Translations under genes and position numbers: made by a program
Shown: positions 47,795 through 58,435 of the stretch, piece after piece
Layout of the letters: every line of letters begins with the position of its first letter
Position numbering within the stretch: the first letter of the stretch is position 1
The notes under the pieces: generated by a model
What the model was told of the DNA's origin: nothing
Seen by the model: the letters and a program-made list of their open reading frames with translations, nothing else
Database searches by the model: none
Assembly (NCBI RefSeq): GCF_900103225.1
Contig: NZ_FNJH01000008.1
Span: 62,001-126,000, forward strand
Reading direction: 5' to 3'
Length of the DNA stretch: 64,000 bases
DNA from: Pseudomonas congelans
GTDB lineage: Bacteria; Pseudomonadota; Gammaproteobacteria; Pseudomonadales; Pseudomonadaceae

Positions 47795-47810
47795 AGCGAC
47801 ATTCGTGCCA
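47795..47810 (-). promoter_or_regulatory. Sigma-54 (-24/-12) promoter of the ABC transporter operon
   Basis: On the minus strand TGGCACGAATGTCGCT, one mismatch to TGGCACG-N4-TTGC[AT], with GG and GC at the correct spacing. It lies 55 bp before the first ATPase ATG and faces away from the sigma-54 activator gene, whose product is the obvious activator. Confidence 0.88.
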
Positions 47811-47884
47811 GCTCAGGCAGATTGCCGGTGACGCCCGAAACAGAGCGTTCGCCCGTATTCATGGGACGAAACGGCTTTCACAGC

Positions 47885-47954
47885 TGAACAATAATGAACA
47901 GAAAAAACTGAACACTTGAACAAAATGAACATTGACTTTGAACAAAACTGAACG
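47885..47954. promoter_or_regulatory. Cluster of seven TGAACA-type repeats (probable activator sites)
   Basis: Direct repeats TGAACA at 47885, 47895, 47909, 47917, 47926 and 47939, plus TGAACG at 47949. They lie 75-145 bp upstream of the -24/-12 promoter and before the activator gene, where enhancer-binding sites of a sigma-54 activator belong. Gaps of 8-14 bases give roughly helical spacing. No other gene is seen in the 299-bp gap. Confidence 0.7.
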
Positions 47955-48039
47955 ACACTGGACGGACGTTGCGGGCAAGGATGGTCACGCCGACGGGACC
48001 TAAAAACAAAAACAATGCGTCACATTCGCAGGCATCCTC

Positions 48040-49896
48040 ATGTCTCAAACCAGCGCTTCGCTTGCTCACGACATCATCATTCAGGATTCATGGACCCGCT
48101 GCCGGGACTTCGGCCTCAGTCATCAGACTCGCCCTTCATTCGGCCAATTGCCGGGGGCGGAGGTTTCCAGGCTGCTGGAGCGCCACCATGGACTGGTACA
48201 GACCACCCATCAGGAGGTCCTGCCGGTCTACGAAAACATTCTCAGCAACTCCAGCTGTCTGATTCTCCTGGCCGACCCGCAAGGTCAGTTGCTCAAGTCA
48301 TGGGGTGCGCAGCGTTTTGTCGAATCGTCGCAGGCTCAGGGCTTCATGCCCGGTGCCAGCTGGAGCGAACGCGGCACGGGCACCAATGCCATCGGCACGG
48401 CACTGGCCTGCGAGCAGGCCATTCATATCGAGCCGGACGAGCATTTCCTCAAGGCCAATCGCTTCATGACCGGTTCTGCTTCACCGATCTTCGACGCGGA
48501 TCGACGCATGATCGCCGTGCTGGATGTGTCCAGTGACAGCTTCCTGCCACCCTCGCACACACTGGGCATGGTCAAAATGATGAGCCAGTCGGTGGAAAAC
48601 CGCCTGATCCTCGATCAGTTTCGTGACTCTCATTTCCAGCTGATCTTCAATACCGGCCTGAACAACCTCGACAGCCAATGGGCCGGCCTGCTGATTTTCG
48701 ACGAGAGCGGCAAGATCCTCTGTGCCAATCGACGTGCCGACACCCTGCTGGGGAAAACTCCGTCCGGTGTCAGCATCGAGACGCTGTTCAAATGTCCGAT
48801 CCTGCAATTGCTCAGTGAGACCGAAGCGCGTCCGTTTGCGCTGCATGCATTTGGCAACAATCGCTTTCAGTGCCTGCTCAAGCGCCCGACTCGCAAACCA
48901 TTGAAGCTGCATTGCGTGCAGGCTGCTCATGTGCCTACTGCACCACCACGAAACCTTGATCTGCAGGCGATCAGCCTGGGCGACGCGAAGGTCGAGAAGG
49001 CTGTGCGTCAGGCGCAGCGGTTGCTGGAGAAAGACATCCCGCTGCTCATTCACGGTGAAACCGGGGTCGGCAAGGAAGTGTTTGTCAAAGCCCTGCATCA
49101 GGCCAGTGCGCGCGCCAGCCAGGCGCTGATCGCCGTCAACTGCGCGGCGATCCCGGCCGAACTGGTCGAGGCCGAGCTGTTTGGCTATGAAAGAGGCGCC
49201 TTCACCGGGGCCAACCAGAAAGGCAGCATCGGCCTGATCCGCAAGGCCGACAAAGGCACGCTGTTTCTCGACGAAGTGGGCGACATGCCGATGCCGGTAC
49301 AGGCGCGACTGCTGCGCGTGCTGCAAGAGCGCTGCGTTCAGCCATTGGGCAGCAGCGAGCTGTATCCGGTCGATATACGGCTGATTTCAGCCACCAACCG
49401 AGGCCTGCGCGATCAGGTCCAGGCGGGGCTTTTTCGCCAGGATCTTTACTACCGAATCAGCGGCCTGAGCATCGAACTCCCGCCCCTGCGCGAGCGGACT
49501 GACAAACATGCGCTTATCCAGCGAATCTGGGAGCGGCACCGTGATGCTCACCAGCGCGCGGGCTTTTCCAGAGAAGTGCTTGAGTTGTTCGAGCGTCACC
49601 CCTGGCCGGGCAACCTGCGCCAGCTCAACAGTGTGATTCAGGTTGCGCTGGCACTGGCCGACGAACAGCCGATCAGCACTGACCATCTGCCCGAGGACTT
49701 TCTGCTCGATGCTCACGCGGACGAGGAATGCCATGCCCCGAGCAAGACTCAGGAATCGGCCACACGCCTTCACTCGAGCGAAGACCTCGGCCAATTGTTT
49801 CAAGCGGCAGGCGGGAATATTTCACAGCTGGCCAAACGTCTGGGCGTCAGCCGCAACACACTGTACAAGCGGTTGCGGGAACAGCGGATCGTTTAG
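48040..49896 (+). CDS. Sigma-54-dependent transcriptional activator (AcoR/GAF type)
   Basis: Enhancer-binding regulator, 618 aa. N-terminal GAF-like sensor (about 50-190: SWSERGTGTNAIGTALACEQ is typical), central AAA+ with Walker A GETGVGKEVF, the sigma-54 contact loop GAFTGA in YERGAFTGANQKGS, Walker B GTLFLDEVGDM, Arg fingers in FRQDLYYRISGLSIELPPLRER, and a Fis-type helix-turn-helix at the end (NISQLAKRLGVSRNTLYKRL). It is divergent from the ABC operon that carries a sigma-54 promoter, so it most likely switches on that operon in response to the transported solute. Confidence 0.93.
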   Translation: MSQTSASLAHDIIIQDSWTRCRDFGLSHQTRPSFGQLPGAEVSRLLERHHGLVQTTHQEVLPVYENILSNSSCLILLADPQGQLLKSWGAQRFVESSQAQGFMPGASWSERGTGTNAIGTALACEQAIHIEPDEHFLKANRFMTGSASPIFDADRRMIAVLDVSSDSFLPPSHTLGMVKMMSQSVENRLILDQFRDSHFQLIFNTGLNNLDSQWAGLLIFDESGKILCANRRADTLLGKTPSGVSIETLFKCPILQLLSETEARPFALHAFGNNRFQCLLKRPTRKPLKLHCVQAAHVPTAPPRNLDLQAISLGDAKVEKAVRQAQRLLEKDIPLLIHGETGVGKEVFVKALHQASARASQALIAVNCAAIPAELVEAELFGYERGAFTGANQKGSIGLIRKADKGTLFLDEVGDMPMPVQARLLRVLQERCVQPLGSSELYPVDIRLISATNRGLRDQVQAGLFRQDLYYRISGLSIELPPLRERTDKHALIQRIWERHRDAHQRAGFSREVLELFERHPWPGNLRQLNSVIQVALALADEQPISTDHLPEDFLLDAHADEECHAPSKTQESATRLHSSEDLGQLFQAAGGNISQLAKRLGVSRNTLYKRLREQRIV

Positions 49897-49933
49897 TGTT
49901 TGACGCTCGGCAGGCCGCACGTCATCGAGGACA

Positions 49934-49975
49934 GGACGCGGAGCGTCCAGAAAAGCATGCCCACGCGGAGTGGGC
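49934..49975. repeat. REP-type palindromes downstream of the sigma-54 activator
   Basis: GGACGC/GCGTCC (49934-49948) and GCCCACGC/GTGGGC (49959-49975), in the order and orientation of the copy at 5659-5715, with base-pair-preserving changes. They lie in the gap between the convergent activator gene and cysS. Confidence 0.7.
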
Positions 49976-50003
49976 ACGATAGTGTTTCAGGGATAGTCCT
50001 TGA

Positions 50004-51386
50004 TCAGTCCGCCAGACGCCAGGTGGTGCCGCCCTTGCCGTCTTCCAGAAGCACGCCCATGGCGGTGATCTGGTCGCGGATACGGTCGGACTCGGCCCAG
50101 TCTTTCGCGGCACGCGCAGCCAGACGCGCCTGAATCAGCGCCTCCACTTCAGCCGCATCGACCCGCCCTTCCGCGCCAGCGCGCAAAAAGTCGTCGGCTT
50201 CGAGTTGCAGGACACCCAGCACGCTGGCCAGTTGCTTCAAGCGTGCCGCCAGACCCGCAGCCGCTGTGACGTCGGATTCGCGCAGACGATTGATCTCGCG
50301 GACCATCTCGAACAGCACCGCGCAGGCTTCAGGCGTACCGAAGTCATCGTTCATCGCCGTGCTGAAACGCTCGACGAACGCCTCGCCACCCGCAGCTTCG
50401 GCGACCGGCAGGCCCTTGAGCGCGTGATAGAAACGCTCCAGTGCCGCCTTCGACTCACGCAGGCTGTCTTCGGAATAGTTGATCGCGCTACGGTAATGGC
50501 TCGACACCAGCAGGTAACGCACCACTTCCGGGTGGTATTTCTCCAGCACGTCGCGAATGGTGAAGAAGTTGTTCAGGGACTTGGACATCTTCTCGCCATT
50601 GATGCGAATCATGCCACAGTGCAACCAGGCATTGGCGTAGGTCTTGCCGGTGGCCGCTTCGCTCTGGGCGATTTCGTTTTCATGGTGCGGAAACTCGAGG
50701 TCGCTGCCGCCGCCATGAATATCGAAGGTCTCGCCCAGGCAGCAGGTCGACATCACCGAGCACTCGATATGCCAGCCTGGACGCCCGGCACCCCAGGGCG
50801 ACTCCCAGCTCGGCTCGCCCGGTTTGACGCCTTTCCAGAGCACGAAGTCCAGCGGATCTTCCTTGGACTCGTCCACTTCGATGCGTGCGCCGATGCGCAG
50901 GTCCTCGATCTTCTTGCGTGACAGCTTGCCGTAACCCTGAAACTTGCCGACCCGGTAGTACACATCGCCGTTACCCGGCGCGTAGGCATAGCCCTTGTCG
51001 ATCAGGGTCTGGATCATGGCGTGCATGCCGGGGATATGATCGGTGGCACGCGGCTCCATGTCCGGCTTGAGGATGTTGAGGCGCGCCTCGTCCTCATGCA
51101 TGGCATCGATCATGCGCGCGGTCAGTGCGTCAAACGACTCACCGTTTTCCCGTGCCCGGTTGATGATCTTGTCGTCGATATCGGTGATGTTGCGCACATA
51201 GGTCAGCTCGTAACCGCTAAAGCGCAACCAGCGGGTCACCAGATCGAACGCAACCATGCTACGGCCATGGCCCAGGTGGCAGTAGTCGTACACGGTCATC
51301 CCGCAGACGTACATGCGCACCTTGTTGCCATCCAGCGGCTTGAAAACTTCTTTGCTCTTGGTGAGCGTGTTGTAGATAGAAAGCAC
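50004..51386 (-). CDS. cysS: Cysteinyl-tRNA synthetase
   Basis: Charges tRNA-Cys, 460 aa, normal length. HIGH-class motif HLGHGRSM preceded by the zinc Cys in YVCGMTVYDYC; further zinc ligands in HIECSVMSTCCLGETFDIHGG; KMSKS loop in INGEKMSKSLNNFFTI. It lies 25 bp downstream of glnS on the same strand, the usual Pseudomonas pair. Confidence 0.97.
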   Translation of the reverse strand: MLSIYNTLTKSKEVFKPLDGNKVRMYVCGMTVYDYCHLGHGRSMVAFDLVTRWLRFSGYELTYVRNITDIDDKIINRARENGESFDALTARMIDAMHEDEARLNILKPDMEPRATDHIPGMHAMIQTLIDKGYAYAPGNGDVYYRVGKFQGYGKLSRKKIEDLRIGARIEVDESKEDPLDFVLWKGVKPGEPSWESPWGAGRPGWHIECSVMSTCCLGETFDIHGGGSDLEFPHHENEIAQSEAATGKTYANAWLHCGMIRINGEKMSKSLNNFFTIRDVLEKYHPEVVRYLLVSSHYRSAINYSEDSLRESKAALERFYHALKGLPVAEAAGGEAFVERFSTAMNDDFGTPEACAVLFEMVREINRLRESDVTAAAGLAARLKQLASVLGVLQLEADDFLRAGAEGRVDAAEVEALIQARLAARAAKDWAESDRIRDQITAMGVLLEDGKGGTTWRLAD

Positions 51387-51410
51387 GTGCTCCCCCTCAA
51401 ACGTACAGCA

Positions 51411-53105
<1,695 letters not shown>

Positions 53106-53312
53106 AGGATCCTTGGACATACGTGCGCGGCCAGGGTAGGCCGACTAAATCAAAGCGCTTATCATAGCCGAAGCTGTCAAGTCCCTGACAACAGACTGCG
53201 TATTTGAAGGCATAAAAGCTGCAAAAGCGCTGAAAAATGTAACCTCGTCTGTAAACTGCGCGTCAGGGTCATAATCTGCCCATTCATGCATGACTAGAGA
53301 GCGACTTCCGAA

Positions 53313-53816
53313 ATGCCTAATGTAAAGCTGACTACCAACCACGGCGACATCGTGCTGCAACTGAACGAAGAAAAGGCGCCACTGACCGTCGCCAACTTCA
53401 TCGAATACGTTAAGGCCGGCCACTACGAAAACACGGTTTTTCACCGTGTGATCGGCAACTTCATGGTCCAGGGCGGCGGTTTCGAGCCTGGCATGAAAGA
53501 AAAGAAAGACAAGCGCCCGAGCATCCAGAACGAAGCCGACAACGGTCTGCCGAACAAGAAGTACAGCGTAGCCATGGCCCGCACCATGGAGCCGCATTCG
53601 GCTTCTGCGCAGTTCTTCATCAACGTCGCCGACAATGCCTTCCTCAACCACAGCGCCAAGACCGTTCAGGGCTGGGGTTACGCTGTGTTCGCTGAAGTGA
53701 TCGAAGGCACTGACGTCGTCGACAAGATCAAAGGCGTGGCGACTTCCAGCAAGGCCGGCCATCAGGACGTCCCGGTAGAAGACGTGATCATCGAGAAAGC
53801 CGAGATCGTTGAGTGA
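53313..53816 (+). CDS. ppiB: Peptidyl-prolyl cis-trans isomerase B (cytosolic cyclophilin)
   Basis: Speeds prolyl isomerisation in the cytosol, 167 aa without signal peptide. Cyclophilin core: NTVFHRVIGNFMVQGGGFEP with catalytic Arg, ARTMEPHSASAQFFINVADN and WGYAVFAEVIEGTDVVDK. The GTG start of lpxH overlaps its stop (GTGA), giving a coupled pair found in many Pseudomonas. Confidence 0.96.
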   Translation: MPNVKLTTNHGDIVLQLNEEKAPLTVANFIEYVKAGHYENTVFHRVIGNFMVQGGGFEPGMKEKKDKRPSIQNEADNGLPNKKYSVAMARTMEPHSASAQFFINVADNAFLNHSAKTVQGWGYAVFAEVIEGTDVVDKIKGVATSSKAGHQDVPVEDVIIEKAEIVE

Positions 53817-54559
53817 TACTGCTGATCTCCGATCTGCACATTGAACAGGAGCGCCCGGACATTACCCGGGCGTTTCTGGATCTGCTCGCAGGACGCGCTC
53901 GCGAAGCCGAGTCGCTGTATATCCTCGGGGATTTCTTTGAAGCCTGGATCGGTGACGACGCGATGTCGCCGTTCCAGCTTTCGATCTGCAAGGCCCTGCG
54001 CGAATTGAGCGACAGCGGCACACGAATTTTTCTGATGCACGGCAACCGTGACTTCATGCTCGGCAAGGGTTTTTGCAAGGCAGCGGGCTGCACGCTGCTG
54101 AGCGACCCCAGTGTCGTGGAGTTGAACGGTGAGCCGGTGCTGCTGATGCACGGCGACAGTCTGTGCACCCGCGATGAAGGCTATATGCGGATGCGCCGTT
54201 ATCTGCGCCATCCGCTGACGCTGTTCATTCTGCGCCATTTGCCGCTGGGCACCCGCCACAGGCTGGCGCGCAAGCTGCGTAATGAAAGCCGTGCACAAAC
54301 CCGTATGAAGGCCAATGATATTGTCGATGTGACGCCGGACGAGGTGCCGCGGGTCATGCAGCAGTTCGGTGTGCGTACGCTGGTCCACGGCCACACTCAT
54401 CGTCCGGCGATTCATAAGCTGCAGATCGGCGATCAGGCCGCCAGACGCATTGTGCTGGGTGACTGGGATCGTCAGGGTTGGGTGCTGCAGGTGGATGGTC
54501 AGGGATTCAATCTGAGTTCGTTCGACTTTGTGCCCGAGACGACTGCGCTGTTGAACTGA
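53813..54559 (+). CDS. lpxH: UDP-2,3-diacylglucosamine diphosphatase
   Basis: Hydrolyses UDP-2,3-diacyl-GlcN to lipid X in lipid A synthesis, 248 aa. Calcineurin-like metal site: SDLHIEQERP, LGDFFEAWIGDD, MHGNRDFMLGKGF, MHGDSLCTRD and HGHTHRPAIH. It starts at GTG inside the ppiB stop, so translation is coupled. A repeat-rich gap follows. Confidence 0.96.
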   Translation: MILLISDLHIEQERPDITRAFLDLLAGRAREAESLYILGDFFEAWIGDDAMSPFQLSICKALRELSDSGTRIFLMHGNRDFMLGKGFCKAAGCTLLSDPSVVELNGEPVLLMHGDSLCTRDEGYMRMRRYLRHPLTLFILRHLPLGTRHRLARKLRNESRAQTRMKANDIVDVTPDEVPRVMQQFGVRTLVHGHTHRPAIHKLQIGDQAARRIVLGDWDRQGWVLQVDGQGFNLSSFDFVPETTALLN

Positions 54560-54576
54560 TGACGCGGTAATGCGGC

Positions 54577-54870
54577 TGTTCTGCGACATCAGGTGGATTG
54601 GGATTCGGCTCAGGTCACCTTTTCGCCCCTCGGCGACCTACTTTGATGGGGCCAAAGTAGGCAAACCCCCAAGCTCCGTTTCCGGCCCGACTTCGTCGGG
54701 TTCCTTCGCGGTTGAAAAGCGCTTTTTCGGCAGTGGCTGCAGCAGGTAAGGCATGGGATTGTTTTGACTATCGTTCCTCACGCTCCGCGTGGGAATGCAG
54801 TTCGTGACGCTCTGCGTCACACAGCGGTTCTGCGATGTCAGTGCCATCGCGGTTGAAAAAGCACTTTAAA
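54577..54870. repeat. Dispersed repeat plus REP palindromes (second copy)
   Basis: The part 54577-54715 is homologous, inverted, to about 5525-5650; 54765-54830 carries a REP pair (CCTCACGC/GCGTGGG-type and GTGACGC/GCGTCAC) in the orientation of the copy at 5264; 54836-54866 matches about 5370-5400 inverted. No gene is seen in the gap 54560-54912. Confidence 0.75.
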
Positions 54871-54912
54871 GCAGTTTGGCCGAAGGCACGGTTCAGATAG
54901 GCGCACAAAAAA

Positions 54913-56451
54913 CTAGTGTCCGCCCCCTGCCGCAGGCCCGGCCTTGGCGGCGAATGGGGGTTTGGCAAGCCAGACGAGCAGGATCAGTCCTGCGAATATC
55001 CAGCCCAGCAGGTAGAAGTAATCCACTGTGGACATCATGTAGGCCTGTGCGTTGAGGGTCTGCTCCAGTTGCGCATACGCTTGCGGGCTGGCGCCGCCCA
55101 GGCTGTCGAGGGCGTGGCGGGTGGCGGGGTCGAAGGTGCTGATGTTTTCACTCAGGTAGGCATGATGCTGGTTGGCGCGGCGGATCCAGATCCAGGTGGT
55201 CAGCGACGCTGCGAAGCTGCCGCCGAGGGTGCGCAGGAAGGTTGCCAGTCCGGAGCCATCGGCGATCTGATCGGGCGGCAGGTCGGACAGCAGAATGCTC
55301 AGGGTCGGCATGAAGAACAGTGCCACGCCGATGCCCATGAACAACTGCACCATGGCCACGTGTTCGAAATCCACGTCGGTGTTGAAGCCTGCACGCATGA
55401 AGCAGCTCAGCCCCATCGCCAGGAACGCCAGGCCAGCCAGCAGCCGCAGGTCGAACTTGTGCGCGTACTTGCCGACAAAGGGCGACATCAGTACCGGCAG
55501 GATGCCAATCGGTGCAACGGCCAGCCCCGCCCAGGTCGCGGTATAGCCCATCTGGGTCTGCAACCACTGCGGCAGGATCAGGTTGATGCCGAAGAAGCCG
55601 GAATAGCCGCCGATCATGACCAGCGTGCCGATGCGGAAATTGCGGTAGGCAAACAGGCGCAGGTTGACGATCGGGTGCTTGTCGGTCATTTCCCAGATGA
55701 CGAAGAAGACTAGCGCGACCAGCGAAATCAGCGAGCCGAAGATGATGAAGTTCGATTCGAACCAGTCCAGATCATTACCCTTGTCGAGCACTATCTGCAA
55801 CGCGCCGACACCGACGATCAGCGCCAGCAAGCCAATGTAGTCCAGCGGTTGACGCGCTGTGGTGACCGGCCTTTTGGCCATCTGGGTACGCACCACCAGC
55901 ACGGCAAACAGGCCGATGGGAATGTTGATGAAGAAGATCCACGGCCAGCTATAGCTGTCGGTGATCCAGCCACCGAGGATCGGCCCGGCGATGGGCGCCA
56001 CCACCGTCACCATCGCCAGCAAGGCCAGGGCCATGCCCCTTTTGGCAGGCGGGTACACCGCAATCAACAGGGTCTGACTCATCGGATACAGCGGGCCGGC
56101 GACCATCCCCTGCAGCGCCCGGAAGCCCACCAGTTCCGGCATGGACTGGGAAATACCGCACAGAAACGAGGCGATCACGAACAGAATAGTGGCCCACAGG
56201 AACAGCTTGACCTCACCGAAGCGGCGACTGAGCCAGCCGGTCAGCGGCAAGGCAATCGCGTTGCTGACCGCAAACGAGGTGATCACCCAGGTGCTCTGCT
56301 CCGAGCTGACCCCCAGGTTGCCGGCGATAGTCGGCAGCGCCACGTTGGCAATGGTGGTATCGAGCACCTGCATGAAGGTCGCCAGCGACAGACCGATGGT
56401 GCACAGCAACAGGCTTGGCGGGGTAAAGGAAGCGGGGGCGTTGTTGCTCAT
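54913..56451 (-). CDS. emrB: MFS multidrug efflux pump, EmrB family
   Basis: Inner-membrane drug/proton antiporter of the 14-helix DHA2 group, 512 aa. Typical start of helix 1 (LATFMQVLDTTIANVALPTI), motif A in LTGWLSRRFGEVKLFLWATI and motif C-like VVAPIAGPILGGWITDSYSW. It is the last gene of the marR-emrA-emrB operon, 63 bp after emrA. It differs clearly from the pump at 6.9-8.6 kb, which has no adjacent regulator. Substrates unknown. Confidence 0.93.
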   Translation of the reverse strand: MSNNAPASFTPPSLLLCTIGLSLATFMQVLDTTIANVALPTIAGNLGVSSEQSTWVITSFAVSNAIALPLTGWLSRRFGEVKLFLWATILFVIASFLCGISQSMPELVGFRALQGMVAGPLYPMSQTLLIAVYPPAKRGMALALLAMVTVVAPIAGPILGGWITDSYSWPWIFFINIPIGLFAVLVVRTQMAKRPVTTARQPLDYIGLLALIVGVGALQIVLDKGNDLDWFESNFIIFGSLISLVALVFFVIWEMTDKHPIVNLRLFAYRNFRIGTLVMIGGYSGFFGINLILPQWLQTQMGYTATWAGLAVAPIGILPVLMSPFVGKYAHKFDLRLLAGLAFLAMGLSCFMRAGFNTDVDFEHVAMVQLFMGIGVALFFMPTLSILLSDLPPDQIADGSGLATFLRTLGGSFAASLTTWIWIRRANQHHAYLSENISTFDPATRHALDSLGGASPQAYAQLEQTLNAQAYMMSTVDYFYLLGWIFAGLILLVWLAKPPFAAKAGPAAGGGH

Positions 56452-56514
56452 CGCAAATCCCTGAAGACGAATGCGACACCCCGGCCAGCGGACCGGGGCT
56501 CACGGATTGGCGGT

Positions 56515-57723
56515 TCAGCGCTGAACGGCAGTCTTGCCACCGGGCGCACTGTTCTCATGAATCAGGCGGGCGATCAGCGCGTCGGCGTCTGCCAGTTGCT
56601 CGGTGTACACCTGAGTGCTGAACGCGGCCTGCTTGCGTGGCTGTTGCGCCAGCACCGGACCGCTCTGATCATGCAGGTTGACTTCAACCGTGGTCGACAG
56701 GCCGATGCGCAACGGGTACTTCGCCAGCTCTTCAGCGTTGATGTGCACCCGCACTGGCACGCGCTGGACAATCTTGATCCAGTTGCCGGTCGCGTTCTGC
56801 GCAGGCAGCAATGCAAAGGCACTGCCGGTACCGGCCCCCAGGCTGTCGATGGTGCCGCTGTATTTCACATCGCTGCCATACAGGTCGGAGCTGATCTCCA
56901 CCGGCTGACCGATGCGCATCTTGCCCAACTGGGTTTCCTTGAAGTTGGCATCAATCCACAACTCATCCAGCGGGATGACCGCCATGGTTGCGGTGCCCGG
57001 CTGAATGCGTTGCCCCAGTTGCACGGTGCGCTTGGCTACATAACCGGTGACCGGTGCGACCAGCGTCGAACGTGCGTTGGCCAGGTAGGCCTGACGCAAT
57101 TGCGCGGCCGCGGCCTTGACGTCCGGGTGCGAGGACACCACGGTGTCGTCGACCAGCGCCACACTGGTGCTCAATTGCTGCTGAATGTTGTTCAGAGCGC
57201 TCTGCGCGCTGGTCAGGCTGTCTCTGGCGTGCGACAGCTCTTCCTGGGAGATCGCCCCCCCGGCGGCGAGGCTGCGACGACGGTTGTAGTTGTCCTGAGC
57301 GGTCTGCACGGCAGCACGCTGCGCGGCCAGTTGCGCCTTCATGCCATCGACATTGCTGTACAGGCCGCGCACCTGGCGCACGACCTTGCCCAGATTGGCC
57401 TCGGCACTTTGCAGCGAGACTTCGGCGTCGCTCGGGTCGAACTTGAGCAGAACCTGCCCTGCGTGCACCAGATCACCATCGTCCGCACCAATACTGATGA
57501 CGGTTCCGGTGACCAGCGGGGTGATTTCGACCACGTTGCCATTGACATAGGCGTCGTCGGTCTCTTCGCTCCATTGGCCGTAGATCTCGTACCAGGCCCA
57601 GATACCCAGCGCGAGGATCACGACGACAATGGCAAGCCCGATCAGCATGAACTTGCGCTTGCCAGACTTAGGCGCCTGTTGAGGAGCCTGGGCAGATGTG
57701 TTTTCAGCGGCAGCAGTGGCCAT
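56515..57723 (-). CDS. emrA: EmrA-type membrane fusion protein
   Basis: Periplasmic adaptor of the EmrAB-TolC type pump, 402 aa. Cytoplasmic Ala/Pro-rich start, one helix (KFMLIGLAIVVVILALGIWAW), lipoyl half-motifs (VTGTVISIGADDGDLVHAGQ and LVAPVTGYVAKRTVQLGQRI) around a coiled-coil hairpin (about 115-190), then a beta-barrel (GSAFALLPAQNATGNWIKIV). It sits between marR and emrB. Confidence 0.93.
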   Translation of the reverse strand: MATAAAENTSAQAPQQAPKSGKRKFMLIGLAIVVVILALGIWAWYEIYGQWSEETDDAYVNGNVVEITPLVTGTVISIGADDGDLVHAGQVLLKFDPSDAEVSLQSAEANLGKVVRQVRGLYSNVDGMKAQLAAQRAAVQTAQDNYNRRRSLAAGGAISQEELSHARDSLTSAQSALNNIQQQLSTSVALVDDTVVSSHPDVKAAAAQLRQAYLANARSTLVAPVTGYVAKRTVQLGQRIQPGTATMAVIPLDELWIDANFKETQLGKMRIGQPVEISSDLYGSDVKYSGTIDSLGAGTGSAFALLPAQNATGNWIKIVQRVPVRVHINAEELAKYPLRIGLSTTVEVNLHDQSGPVLAQQPRKQAAFSTQVYTEQLADADALIARLIHENSAPGGKTAVQR

Positions 57724-57795
57724 GGCAGTTACCTTTAATCAGCGAAGCGACGGAACGACGGCGATCAGGCTCGCGCCTGCCAACACCTCGGCCGC

Positions 57796-58284
57796 TCAAC
57801 TTTTAGCTTTGGGGTTGAAGCTCAAACGAGTCAGAGTGATGTGGTCATCAGCAGCCACCAGCACCTTGGTGAGAATTCTTCTCAGGCTCTCGACCTCTTC
57901 ACTGTCGAGCGCCGCGAACGTGTCGTTCATCGCGTCCGCACCAATCTGCGGCAGCAGATCGGAGAGCGCCTGTCCCTGCTCGGTCAGCGCCAGACGCACC
58001 TGACGACGATCGGTCGCGGAACGCTTGCGTACCACCAGCCCTTTCTGTTCCAGACGATCGAGCATACGGGTCATCGAACCGCTGTCCAGCGACAGGTGCC
58101 GACACAACTCCACGGGGGTATCGGTGGAAAACTGGGCAATGATGATCAGCACCTTGAACTGCGCGAACGTCACGTCATAGGGCAGCAGGTACTTGTCGAG
58201 CATGCGGTCTTTGAGCGCATTGGTACGACCGACCAGCAGCCCGATGAGGCTGGATTCGAAATTGTCGGGGCTGAAATGTTTCAC
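57796..58284 (-). CDS. MarR-family repressor
   Basis: Winged-helix regulator that usually represses efflux genes until a phenolic or drug ligand binds, 162 aa. Recognition helix and wing: SLDSGSMTRMLDRLEQKGLV then RKRSATDRRQVRLALTEQG. It heads the operon with emrA 72 bp downstream. Its own promoter holds two identical palindromes, so autoregulation of the whole operon is likely. Confidence 0.93.
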   Translation of the reverse strand: MKHFSPDNFESSLIGLLVGRTNALKDRMLDKYLLPYDVTFAQFKVLIIIAQFSTDTPVELCRHLSLDSGSMTRMLDRLEQKGLVVRKRSATDRRQVRLALTEQGQALSDLLPQIGADAMNDTFAALDSEEVESLRRILTKVLVAADDHITLTRLSFNPKAKS

Positions 58285-58300
58285 GGATTGACCCAGATAG

Positions 58301-58350
58301 CTGCCTAGGCAGTGATTGCAAAATATTACTGCCTAGGCAGCCGTTGTCAA
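58301..58350 (-). promoter_or_regulatory. marR-emrAB promoter with two CTGCCTAGGCAG operators
   Basis: On the minus strand TTGACA (58345-58350), 16-bp spacer, TAATAT (58323-58328). The perfect palindrome CTGCCTAGGCAG lies inside the spacer (58329-58340) and again just after the expected start site (58301-58312), 28 bp centre to centre. A third inverted repeat TTAGCA/TGCTAA is upstream of the -35 (58359-58374). Confidence 0.85.
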
Positions 58351-58381
58351 AGCATTTATTAGCATGCTTGCTAAATCCCCA

Positions 58382-58414
58382 TAAAAAAACGACCGCTGGC
58401 AAGACGGTCGTTTT
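58382..58414 (-). terminator. Terminator after miaE
   Basis: 10-bp stem AAAACGACCG/CGGTCGTTTT (58386-58414), loop 9 nt, then TTTTTTTAT on the minus strand. Confidence 0.85.
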
Positions 58415-58435
58415 CGAGTGTGCGTGCGGGAGGAA

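Noticed and set aside
47885..47954. CRISPR-like array from the repeated TGAACA
   Set aside because: The repeat unit is 6 bases with 2-8-base gaps, far too short, and no cas gene is present.
55849..57738. 629-codon plus-strand frame opposite emrA/emrB
   Set aside because: Antisense shadow of the efflux genes; no recognisable domain.
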